From contig NZ_JAUTAG010000001.1 of assembly GCF_030818255.1 (NCBI RefSeq), forward strand, positions 682,001 through 746,000: 64,000 nt of DNA. Reading direction: 5' to 3'. Under the pieces are notes generated by a model, which made no database searches, was not told the DNA's origin, and saw only the letters and a list, made by a program, of their open reading frames with translations. This DNA comes from Microbacterium sp. SORGH_AS_0969 (GTDB lineage: Bacteria > Actinomycetota > Actinomycetes > Actinomycetales > Microbacteriaceae). The position numbers and the translations under genes are program-made. Positions 24,508-32,091 of this stretch are shown in pieces; within the stretch, counting starts at the first letter, position 1, and each line of letters begins with the position of its first letter.

Positions 24508-27500
24508 ATGGCTGACGTCCTCGACAGATTCGGTCCTGCGACGCAGGACTGGTTCCGCGGTGCGTTCTCGGCCCCGACCAATGCCCAAAGAGGCGCGTGG
24601 GAATCGGTGTCGTCCGGGCGCAACGCGCTCGTCGTCGCGCCCACCGGCTCCGGCAAGACCCTCTCGGCCTTCCTCTTCGCGATCGACCGGATCTTCCGCG
24701 AGAAGGCCCCCGAGATTCCGGATGCCGAGCCCCCGCGCCGCGGCAAGAAAGCGGCTCCGAAGGCCCCCGCGACGAACACGCGCGTGCTCTACATCTCTCC
24801 GTTGAAAGCCCTCGGCGTCGACGTGGAACGCAACCTCCGGTCGCCGCTCGTCGGGATCGGGCAGTCGGCCCGGCGCCTCGGCATCCAGGTTCCGGGTGTG
24901 ACCGTGGGCGTGCGCTCCGGCGACACGAGTTCGAGCGACCGTCGAAAGCTCGTCACCGACCCGCCCGACATCCTCATCACCACGCCCGAGTCGCTGTACC
25001 TCATGTTGACGAGCCAGGCCGCCGAGACGCTGCGCGGCGTGCACACCGTCATCATCGACGAGGTGCACGCGGTCGCGGCCACCAAGCGCGGCGCCCACCT
25101 CGCGGTGAGCCTCGAGCGGCTCGATGCACTGCTCGAGAAGCCCGCGCAGCGCATCGGCCTCTCGGCCACGGTGCGACCGATCGACGAGGTCGCTCGGTTC
25201 CTCGGCGGCGCGCAGCCCGTCGATATCGTGGCGCCGAAAGCGACGAAGGCGTTCGACCTGTCGGTCGTCGTCCCGATCGAAGACATGCTCAACCCTCCCC
25301 CGCCCCCGGGCTCCCCCGAGCCAGACGAGGCGACCGACGGCGAGTGGTTCTCCGAGCGACCCGAGAGCACCGAGATGGCCGGCTCGGTGTGGCCGCACGT
25401 CGAAGAGGCGATCGTCGACCGGATCCTGGAACGGCGATCGACCATCGTGTTCGCCAACTCCCGCCGGCTCGCCGAGAGGCTCACGGGGCGTCTCAACGAG
25501 ATCTACGCCGAGCGCGTCGGCATCGACGTGCCCGAACCCACCGTCCCTGCGGGCATGATGGCGCAGGCCGGAGCGTCCGCGGGTGTCGCCGCGATCCTCG
25601 CCAAAGCCCACCACGGTTCGGTCTCCAAGGAGCAGCGCGCCCAGGTCGAGGACGAGCTCAAATCGGGCGCGCTGCGCTGCGTCGTGGCGACGAGCAGCCT
25701 CGAACTCGGGATCGACATGGGCGCGGTCGACCTCGTCATCCAGGTCGAGGCGCCCCCGAGCGCGGCATCCGGTCTCCAGCGAGTGGGACGCGCGGGGCAT
25801 CAGGTCGGCGAGGTGAGCCGCGCGGCTCTGTTCCCCAAGCACCGCAGCGACGTGCTGCACACGGCCGTGGTCACCGAGCGCATGCTCGCCGGTCGCATCG
25901 AGGCCATCGCGGTACCGCAGAATCCACTCGACATCCTCGCCCAGCAGACCGTCGCGGCCGCGGCCCTCGGCTCGATCGACGTCGAAGAATGGTTCGACAC
26001 CGTCAAGCGCAGCGCGCCGTTCCGTTCGCTGCCGCGCTCGGCGTACGAGGCGACGCTCGACCTCCTCGCGGGGCGCTACCCGTCCGACGAGTTCGCCGAG
26101 CTCCGCCCGCGCCTGGTCTGGGATCGCGACGCGGGGACCCTCACCGGCCGGCCGGGCGCTCAGCGCATCGCGGTGACGAGCGGCGGCACGATCCCCGACC
26201 GCGGGCTGTTCGGCGTCTTCGTCGCGGGCGAGTCGCAGAACGCCCGCGTCGGCGAGCTCGACGAAGAGATGGTCTACGAGTCGCGCGTCAACGACGTGTT
26301 CACGCTCGGAACGACGAGCTGGCGCATCGTCGAGATCACGCACGACCGCGTCAACGTGCTGCCGGCCTTCGGGCAGCCCGGCAAGCTGCCGTTCTGGCAC
26401 GGTGACGGCATCGGCCGCCCCGCCGAATTGGGTGAAGCGTTGGGAAAGTTCTCGCGCGACCTGGCGGGCGCCGACCAAGCCAAGGCCGAGGAGCGCCTGC
26501 GCGAGTCGGGACTCGACGACAACGCGATCACGAACCTGTTGTCGTATCTCGCCGAGCAGCGCGAGGCCACCGGCAGCCTCCCCACCGACCGCACCCTGAC
26601 CGTCGAACGCAGCCGCGACGAGGTCGGCGACTGGCGCATCATCCTGCACTCCCCCTACGGCATGCAGGTGCACTCCCCCTGGGCTCTCGCGGTGAACGCG
26701 CGCATCCGCGAGCGACTGGGTGTCGAGGGGGCCGCCGTCGCGAGCGATGACGGGATCATCGCCCGGGTTCCGGATGCCGCCGCCGAACCGCCCGGAGCCG
26801 ACCTCTTCGTCTTCGAACCCGACGAACTCGAGCAGATCGTCACCGACGAGGTCGGCGGATCGGCGCTGTTCGCTTCTCGCTTCCGCGAGTGCGCGGCGCG
26901 CGCGCTCCTGCTTCCCCGCCTCAACCCGAACCGCCGTTCGCCGCTGTGGCAGCAGCGGCAGCGGTCCGCCCAGCTTCTCGAGGTCGCGAAGCGACATCCG
27001 GCATTCCCGATCATCCTCGAGACGCTGCGCGAGGTGCTGCAAGACGTCTACGACCTTCCCGCGCTCCTGCGCGTGACCCGTCAGATCGGCGAGCGTCGCA
27101 TCCGGCTCGTCGAGATCACCACCTCGCAGCCCTCGCCGTACGCCCGCGACCTGCTCTTCGGGTACGTCGGGGCCTTCATGTACGAGGGCGACTCGCCTCT
27201 CGCCGAGCGACGCGCAGCGGCGCTCTCGGTCGACCCGGCGCTGCTGAGCGAACTGCTCGGCAAGGTCGAGATGCGCGAACTCCTCGACCCCGAGGTCATC
27301 GCGCAGTTCGAGCGCGAAGCGCAGCGCCTCGATCCGGATCGCCGCGTGCGAGGGGTCGAGGGCGTGGCCGATCTCCTGCGCATCCTCGGCCCGCTCGACG
27401 CGGCCGAGGTCGCGTCGCGTCTCGACGCCGAGACCGATGCCCTCGCCGAGGCCGAGCAACATCTCGCCACCCTCGTCGACGATCGCCGCGCGATCCGCGT

Positions 27501-29220
27501 CACGATCGGCGGCGTCTCGCGCGTCGCCGGGATCGAAGACGCCGGGAGGCTCCGCGATGCTCTCGGCGCGGCGCTGCCGGTCGGCATCCCGAACGCGTTC
27601 CTCGAACCGCTCGCCGACCCGCTCGGCGATCTGGTCGCCCGCTACGCCCGCACGCACGCGCCGTTCACGACCGACGCGGTCGCCGAGCGACTCGGGGTCG
27701 GAGTCGCCGTCGCCCGGCTCACACTGCAGCGGCTCGAATCACAGGGGCGTCTGGCGAGCGGGTTCTTCCTGCCCGACCATTCGACAGGCTCAGGGACCCC
27801 TTCGACAGGCTCAGGGTCCGGAGGGGGCAGCCGCGGCGACGACACCGAGTGGTGCGACGTCGAGGTTCTCCGTCGTCTGCGCATGCGCTCGCTCGCCGCG
27901 ATCCGCGGCAGCGTCGAGCCCGTGCCACCCGCGGCCTACGCGCGATTCCTCCCCGTGTGGCAGCACTTGGGGCGACCGCTCGAGGGCATCGACGGGGTGC
28001 TCGCGGTCATCGAGCAGCTCGCGGGAGTGCCGATCCCGGCGAGCGCGTGGGAGTCGCTCGTGTTGCCCTCGCGCGTCCGTGACTACTCCCCCGCTCTCCT
28101 CGACGAGCTCACCGCCACGGGCGAGGTGGTGTGGTCGGGGCACGGCACCCTTCCGGGCCGCGACGGATGGATCGCGCTGCACCCGGCCGAGGCGGCGCCG
28201 TTCACCCTGCAAGACCCCGACGATCCCGACGACCCGGCTCCCGACTCGCTCGAGGCCCGCATCCTCGCCGCGCTCGACGGGGGCGGGGCGTACTTCGCCG
28301 CGCAGCTGAAGCAGCTCGCCGGGGCCGAGAACGAGCAGTCGGTCAACGACGCCCTCTGGGCACTGACCTGGGCGGGGCGCGTCACGAACGACACGTTCGC
28401 CCCCGTGAGGACGCTCCTCAGCGGCGGCGGACAGTCGCACCGCGTCGTCCGTCGCGCGCCGCGCGCACGCATGTATCGCGGGGCCGCGATGCCGCGGGCG
28501 ACGTCGGCTCCGCGACCGCCGTCGCTCGGCGGGCGCTGGTCGCTCCTGCCCGAGCGGGAGGCCGATGCCGCCGCTCGCGCAACGGCGACGGCGAGCCTGC
28601 TGCTCGACCGCTACGGCGTCGTGACGCGAGGTGCCGTGCAGTCCGAGGGCGTCCCGGGTGGGTTCGCGCAGGTCTACCGGATCCTGGCGGGGTTCGAGGA
28701 GGCGGGGCACTGCCGCCGCGGATACGTCATCGAGAAACTCGGGGCGGCCCAGTTCGCCGCCTCCGCGACGGTCGACCGGCTCCGCGAGTTTGCCGCCGTC
28801 GCCGACCCTCCTCCCCTGCGCACGGTCACGCTCGCGGCGACCGACCCCGCGAACCCTTACGGTGCTGCCCTGGGCTGGCCCGCCCTCGAAGGCGTTACGC
28901 ATCGCCCCGGTCGCAAAGCGGGCGGAGTGGTCGTGCTCGTCGACGGAGAACTGACCCTGTACCTGGAGCGCGGGGGCCGCACCGCCCTGGCCTTCACCGA
29001 TGACGAAGCGCGTCTCGCGGCAGCCGCGACCGACCTCGCCGAGACGGCCAAGCGTCGTCGACTCGAAACGCTGACCATCGAGCAGGTCAACGGCGAGTTC
29101 GTCTACGGCACGGCGGTCGGGCGCGCGTTGCGCACCGCCGGGTTCGTCGAGTCGCCGAAGGGGCTCACGCTGCGCAAGCTCACCGCGGGCGACACCCTCC
29201 GCGAGGCCGCGCGTGCCTGA
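24508..29220 (+). CDS. lhr: Lhr-type ATP-dependent DNA/RNA helicase
   Basis: 1570 aa, full length for Lhr. SF2 helicase core: motif I APTGSGKT with K50, motif II IIDEVHAV (D184), motif III LSATV, motif VI LQRVGRAGHQ; then the winged-helix and Lhr-specific C-terminal region (AlkZ/Lhr-CTD-like with several beta-barrel/WH segments). Lhr is a 3'-5' translocase active in mitomycin-C-type DNA repair in mycobacteria. An in-frame low-complexity insert STGSGTPSTGSGSGGG at about residues 1092-1107 comes from two tandem REP-like words (27780-27819). It is followed by nei, the usual partner in actinobacteria, through a short overlapping ORF. Confidence 0.95.
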   Translation: MADVLDRFGPATQDWFRGAFSAPTNAQRGAWESVSSGRNALVVAPTGSGKTLSAFLFAIDRIFREKAPEIPDAEPPRRGKKAAPKAPATNTRVLYISPLKALGVDVERNLRSPLVGIGQSARRLGIQVPGVTVGVRSGDTSSSDRRKLVTDPPDILITTPESLYLMLTSQAAETLRGVHTVIIDEVHAVAATKRGAHLAVSLERLDALLEKPAQRIGLSATVRPIDEVARFLGGAQPVDIVAPKATKAFDLSVVVPIEDMLNPPPPPGSPEPDEATDGEWFSERPESTEMAGSVWPHVEEAIVDRILERRSTIVFANSRRLAERLTGRLNEIYAERVGIDVPEPTVPAGMMAQAGASAGVAAILAKAHHGSVSKEQRAQVEDELKSGALRCVVATSSLELGIDMGAVDLVIQVEAPPSAASGLQRVGRAGHQVGEVSRAALFPKHRSDVLHTAVVTERMLAGRIEAIAVPQNPLDILAQQTVAAAALGSIDVEEWFDTVKRSAPFRSLPRSAYEATLDLLAGRYPSDEFAELRPRLVWDRDAGTLTGRPGAQRIAVTSGGTIPDRGLFGVFVAGESQNARVGELDEEMVYESRVNDVFTLGTTSWRIVEITHDRVNVLPAFGQPGKLPFWHGDGIGRPAELGEALGKFSRDLAGADQAKAEERLRESGLDDNAITNLLSYLAEQREATGSLPTDRTLTVERSRDEVGDWRIILHSPYGMQVHSPWALAVNARIRERLGVEGAAVASDDGIIARVPDAAAEPPGADLFVFEPDELEQIVTDEVGGSALFASRFRECAARALLLPRLNPNRRSPLWQQRQRSAQLLEVAKRHPAFPIILETLREVLQDVYDLPALLRVTRQIGERRIRLVEITTSQPSPYARDLLFGYVGAFMYEGDSPLAERRAAALSVDPALLSELLGKVEMRELLDPEVIAQFEREAQRLDPDRRVRGVEGVADLLRILGPLDAAEVASRLDAETDALAEAEQHLATLVDDRRAIRVTIGGVSRVAGIEDAGRLRDALGAALPVGIPNAFLEPLADPLGDLVARYARTHAPFTTDAVAERLGVGVAVARLTLQRLESQGRLASGFFLPDHSTGSGTPSTGSGSGGGSRGDDTEWCDVEVLRRLRMRSLAAIRGSVEPVPPAAYARFLPVWQHLGRPLEGIDGVLAVIEQLAGVPIPASAWESLVLPSRVRDYSPALLDELTATGEVVWSGHGTLPGRDGWIALHPAEAAPFTLQDPDDPDDPAPDSLEARILAALDGGGAYFAAQLKQLAGAENEQSVNDALWALTWAGRVTNDTFAPVRTLLSGGGQSHRVVRRAPRARMYRGAAMPRATSAPRPPSLGGRWSLLPEREADAAARATATASLLLDRYGVVTRGAVQSEGVPGGFAQVYRILAGFEEAGHCRRGYVIEKLGAAQFAASATVDRLREFAAVADPPPLRTVTLAATDPANPYGAALGWPALEGVTHRPGRKAGGVVVLVDGELTLYLERGGRTALAFTDDEARLAAAATDLAETAKRRRLETLTIEQVNGEFVYGTAVGRALRTAGFVESPKGLTLRKLTAGDTLREAARA
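27780..27819 (+). repeat. Two REP-like words in tandem inside lhr
   Basis: TTCGACAGGCTCAGGGACC (27780-27798) and a copy with GTCC at the end (27801-27819), period 21 bp, i.e. exactly seven codons. They encode STGSGTP-STGSGSG in frame. The same 19-mer occurs inverted at 49811-49829. Confidence 0.95.
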
Positions 29221-29347
29221 GCACCACACCGCCGCGGCCCGCCCCGCCACGCCGGCCGGGACCGACCGCCTCGCTCCCCCCGTCCTCCACGTCGGGGAGC
29301 CGAGCCGCACCGTGGTCCGGCCCCGAGCGGAGGCCGCCCGTGCCTGA
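29213..29347 (+). CDS. 44-codon overlapping ORF linking lhr and nei
   Basis: GTG at 29213-29215 to TGA at 29345-29347. It overlaps the end of lhr and the start of nei by 8 nt each, and both overlaps have the same sequence, GTGCCTGA. The peptide (start MPEHHTAAARP, end AEAARA) is Pro/Ala/Arg-rich and unlike any family I know. It may only pass ribosomes from lhr to nei. It could equally be a by-product of an insertion into the original lhr-nei overlap. Confidence 0.35.
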   Translation: MPEHHTAAARPATPAGTDRLAPPVLHVGEPSRTVVRPRAEAARA

Positions 29348-30116
29348 GGGTGACACCGTCTACCGCGCGGCGGCGAAGCTCTCGGCCGCTCTGGCCGGAA
29401 AGGTCGTCACGCGCTTCGACATCCGCGTCCCCGGGAGCGCCACCGCCGATCTGCGCGGCGAGACCGTGCACGAGGTCGCCGCGCGCGGCAAACACCTGCT
29501 GCACCGCATCGGCGGATACACGCTGCACTCGCACCTCAAGATGGAGGGCCGGTGGGACGTGTACCGGCCGGGCGAGCGCTGGCGCCGCCCCGCTTTCAAA
29601 GCCCGCGCGATCGTCGGGGTCGCGGGAGCCGATGCCGTCGGCTTCGACCTCGCGATGGTCGAGGTGCTGCGCACCGTCGACGAGCACACCGTCATCGGGC
29701 ACCTCGGTCCCGACCTCCTCGCCGACGACTGGGATGAAGCCGAGGCGGTGCGCCGGGTCGCGGCCGACCCGCGGGAAGCGCACGTCGCACTGCTCGATCA
29801 GCGAAACGTCGCCGGTTTCGGCAACGTCTACGCGAACGAGCTGCTCTTCGTGCGCGGCATCGCGCCGACCACCCCGGCCACCGAGATCGACGTGCAGGCG
29901 ACGATCGCGCTCGGCGAGCGCATGATCCGCGCCAACCTCCCGCGCCCCGAACGGACGTTCACCGGCGACACCCGCCCGGGCCGTCGGTTCTGGGTCTACG
30001 GACGTGAGGGCGCGCCCTGTCGGCGTTGCGGCACATCGATCCGCGCGACCTCGCTCGGAGCCTCGGCAACGAGCGAGCGCAACGTCTACTGGTGCCCTAC
30101 CTGCCAGCCGGCGTGA
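29340..30116 (+). CDS. nei: Fpg/Nei-family DNA glycosylase (endonuclease VIII-like)
   Basis: 258 aa bifunctional base-excision enzyme. The N-terminus MPEGDTVYRAAAKL has the catalytic Pro2 (Schiff-base nucleophile) and Glu3. Next come GKHLLHRIGGYTLHSHLKMEG, the H2TH region LLDQRNVAGFGNVYANELLF, and a C-terminal zinc finger (CRRCG ... WCPTC) that inserts into DNA. It removes oxidised pyrimidines and nicks the abasic site. The GTG start is fixed by the invariant Pro-Glu. Adjacency to lhr is conserved in actinobacteria and suggests joint action on damaged DNA. Confidence 0.93.
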   Translation: MPEGDTVYRAAAKLSAALAGKVVTRFDIRVPGSATADLRGETVHEVAARGKHLLHRIGGYTLHSHLKMEGRWDVYRPGERWRRPAFKARAIVGVAGADAVGFDLAMVEVLRTVDEHTVIGHLGPDLLADDWDEAEAVRRVAADPREAHVALLDQRNVAGFGNVYANELLFVRGIAPTTPATEIDVQATIALGERMIRANLPRPERTFTGDTRPGRRFWVYGREGAPCRRCGTSIRATSLGASATSERNVYWCPTCQPA

Positions 30117-30214
30117 GGGTCGAGCAGCACCCCGGATCAGCCTCCCCTTCGCGCCCGTCTGTCAACCCGGCAGGCTCACCGCCGTCGACGTGCGAGAACA
30201 GGAGGACGAAACAT

Positions 30215-30246
30215 CGTCGAGAGTCCTCGCCGCACTTCTCTCGACG
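30215..30246. promoter_or_regulatory. Inverted repeat downstream of nei
   Basis: CGTCGAGAG (30215-30223) and CTCTCGACG (30238-30246), perfect 9-bp arms with a 14-nt loop, in the 243-bp gap between nei and the hexapeptide-repeat gene. It may be a terminator for lhr-nei or an operator. An orphan AGGAGG (30199-30204) lies just upstream. Confidence 0.4.
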
Positions 30247-30359
30247 TCGAGCAAACCGATGGCGGCACGGGCGACGAAGAACCATTCGAGGGAATGAAGG
30301 GCATTCCCCACCCGTTGTCATACATGTCGGCTGAATCCGAGAGTCGACCGGAGGGGATC

Positions 30360-30767
30360 GTGGGTAAGAACTACATCGACATCGAAAACGACCACGGCGA
30401 GACGCTGCGCTACCGCAAGCACGTCAACGGTCGCGGACTCGTCGCGCACGGCGCGAAGGTCCACCCGTCGGCGCTGGTCGAGAACGGCGCCTACGTCGAA
30501 CCCGGTGTGCAGATCGCCGCGGGTGTTCGTGTCGGCCGAGGGGCGTGGATCGAATCCGACGCCGTCATCGGACCCGAGGCTCGCATCGAGCCGCACGCGC
30601 ACATCTGCGCCGGCGCGGTCATCGGCGCGGGCGCTCACATCGGCGTTCGCACGCAGGTGGGCCACAACGCCCGCGTCGCGACGGGCTCGCTCATCGGCGA
30701 CGACGAGATCATCAACGACGGCGAAGCGGTCGCGACCGACCAGCGGGGACTCCGCCTGGCCGCGTGA
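30360..30767 (+). CDS. Left-handed beta-helix (hexapeptide repeat) protein
   Basis: 135 aa. Tandem hexapeptide repeats of the [LIV]-G-x4 type run through most of the protein (VHPSALVENGAYVEPGVQIA, VRVGRGAWIESDAVIGPEAR, ICAGAVIGAGAHIGVRTQVG), as in gamma-carbonic anhydrases and acyltransferases such as LpxA/PaaY. No clear acceptor-binding domain or metal-binding His triad is visible, so enzymatic activity is uncertain. The start is GTG at 30360 because GGAGGGG lies 5 nt upstream; ATG codons at 30294 and 30327 are in frame but have poorer signals. It may form a trimer. Confidence 0.75.
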   Translation: MGKNYIDIENDHGETLRYRKHVNGRGLVAHGAKVHPSALVENGAYVEPGVQIAAGVRVGRGAWIESDAVIGPEARIEPHAHICAGAVIGAGAHIGVRTQVGHNARVATGSLIGDDEIINDGEAVATDQRGLRLAA

Positions 30768-30803
30768 TCCGGCCGCCGCGACAGCCGTCCCGTGGCCTCA
30801 CGA

Positions 30804-30834
30804 CCCGCACGACTCCTCGGAGCGTGCGGGTTTT
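30804..30834. terminator. Rho-independent terminator between convergent genes
   Basis: Stem CCCGCAC-GA-CTCC with GGAG-C-GTGCGGG (30804-30830) followed by TTTT (30831-30834). This is the only classical hairpin plus U-tract seen in the window; the U-tract serves the plus-strand hexapeptide-repeat gene. Confidence 0.85.
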
Positions 30835-30856
30835 CGTCTCTTGAGCAGCGGACCCG

Positions 30857-31246
30857 TCAGGCGAAGATCGCGAGCACGAGACCGATGAGCGGCAGGGTGC
30901 CCTGAATCGTCGCGGGGCGCAGGTACTTGCTGCCCGAGGTCACGAGCACGAGCGCCGCACCCAGCATGGAGCCGAGCGAGAAGATCAGCAGCGTGCGTCC
31001 GGCCACGTCGCCCACGCCGTTGACGATCCAGAACAGGATGCCGATGATGGCGCCGATCGCGAGGAAGAGGTTGTAGAAGCCCTGGTTGTAGGCCATCGGC
31101 TTCGTGGCATCCGCCGTCTTCTGATCGGCGATCCCGAAGACCTTCCACGTCTTCGGCTGCGACCAGCGGACACTCTCGAGCACGAAGATGTAGACGTGCA
31201 GCAGGGCCGCGAGGCCGGCGAACACGAGCGCCAGGATGCCGATCAT
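30857..31246 (-). CDS. DUF1304 membrane protein
   Basis: 129 aa, four TM helices. The order HVYIFVLESVRW, MAYNQGFYNLFLAIGAIIG and GSMLGAALVLVTSGSKYLRP (ending GTLPLIGLV) is that of DUF1304 proteins, of unknown function. TAACGT lies 7 nt before the ATG (leaderless pattern). The promoter shares a 35-bp gap with that of the divergent LysR-substrate-domain gene. Confidence 0.88.
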   Translation of the reverse strand: MIGILALVFAGLAALLHVYIFVLESVRWSQPKTWKVFGIADQKTADATKPMAYNQGFYNLFLAIGAIIGILFWIVNGVGDVAGRTLLIFSLGSMLGAALVLVTSGSKYLRPATIQGTLPLIGLVLAIFA

Positions 31247-31281
31247 GCGTTCCACGTTACTCGCGCGGATAGCCTGGAACC
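31247..31281. promoter_or_regulatory. 35-bp back-to-back leaderless promoters
   Basis: The minus-strand -10 (TAACGT, read from 31259 to 31254) and the plus-strand -10 (TAGCCT, 31270-31275) are 10 bp apart, each 6-7 nt from its start codon. The -35 region of each promoter must lie across the other -10 or in the opposite gene, so the two RNA polymerases should exclude each other. Confidence 0.6.
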
Positions 31282-32004
31282 ATGGCGAGCGGCAGTGGGT
31301 CCCGGGGACGTGGTCCCACCGGCGGTGCCCGCAAGGGCGGAGCGGCACGGCCCTCCACGCCGAAGCGCCCCGCGAGAGGGAAGGCACCGCGCCCCGCCCC
31401 CGCTCCTCCGGAACCCCCGCGCACCTTCGTGCTCGGCGCGGTCCCGGGTGCGACCCCGGGGAAGTGGATCGGCCTGTGGCGTGAGCGCATGCCGCACGTC
31501 ACCCTCGAGCTCCGGGAGATCGACGTCGCCGGGCAACGGTCGCACCTCGACGAGGTCGACGCCGCTCTCGTGCGGCTCCCCGTCACGGCATCCGATGACC
31601 TCCACCTCATCCCGCTCTACGAGGAACAGCCCGTCGTCGTGATGTCGGTCGACTCTCACCTGACGGCCGGCGACGAGCTCGACACCGCGGATCTGGCCGG
31701 CGAGGTCGTGATCGTCCCCGCCGACGACGTGCTCGGTGCGCGGATCCCGGATGCCGTCCCCCCGACGTTCGCGCCGCCGTCGGACACCGGCGAAGCCATC
31801 GCGACCGTGGCCGCGGGCGTCGGCGTCGTGGTCGTGCCGATGTCGCTCGCGCGCGCCCACCAGCGCCGCGATGTCGAGTACCGGGTGCTGAGTGACGGAC
31901 CGGTGTCGACGGTCGCGCTCGCGTGGCTCCGCGAACGGACGACCGCCGACGTCGAGGCCTTCGTCGGCATCGTCCGGGGACGCACCGCGCGCTCTTCGCG
32001 CTGA
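31282..32004 (+). CDS. LysR substrate-binding domain protein without HTH
   Basis: 240 aa. The N-terminal 45 residues are basic, Gly/Pro/Ala-rich and apparently disordered. From FVLGAVPGATPGKWIGLWRE the chain follows a LysR effector domain (LTLELREID-like segment, ALVRLPV, LYEEQPVVVMS, TVAAGVGVVVVPMSLA) to the end. The helix-turn-helix that defines LysR regulators is missing, replaced by a tail that could still touch nucleic acid. It may be a ligand-responsive protein that acts by contact with a partner. TAGCCT is 6 nt before the ATG. Confidence 0.75.
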   Translation: MASGSGSRGRGPTGGARKGGAARPSTPKRPARGKAPRPAPAPPEPPRTFVLGAVPGATPGKWIGLWRERMPHVTLELREIDVAGQRSHLDEVDAALVRLPVTASDDLHLIPLYEEQPVVVMSVDSHLTAGDELDTADLAGEVVIVPADDVLGARIPDAVPPTFAPPSDTGEAIATVAAGVGVVVVPMSLARAHQRRDVEYRVLSDGPVSTVALAWLRERTTADVEAFVGIVRGRTARSSR

Positions 32005-32091
32005 CTCCGCGCGGGGGCGCCCGCACACCGGGAGAGGGACACGCCCCGCGCGGTAGGGTGCGATCGACGCGCACCGCGAAGGGGAGACGGA

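Noticed and set aside
24379..27657. Open reading frame of over 1000 codons antisense to lhr, and similar long antisense frames opposite most genes
   Set aside because: High third-position GC opens antisense frames. Their translations are Arg/Asp/His-rich without domain motifs, while the opposite strand encodes recognisable proteins.
30294..30359. ATG codons at 30294 and 30327 as start of the hexapeptide-repeat gene
   Set aside because: The residues before the GTG at 30360 lack the repeat pattern, and the best ribosome-binding site (GGAGGGG) belongs to the GTG.
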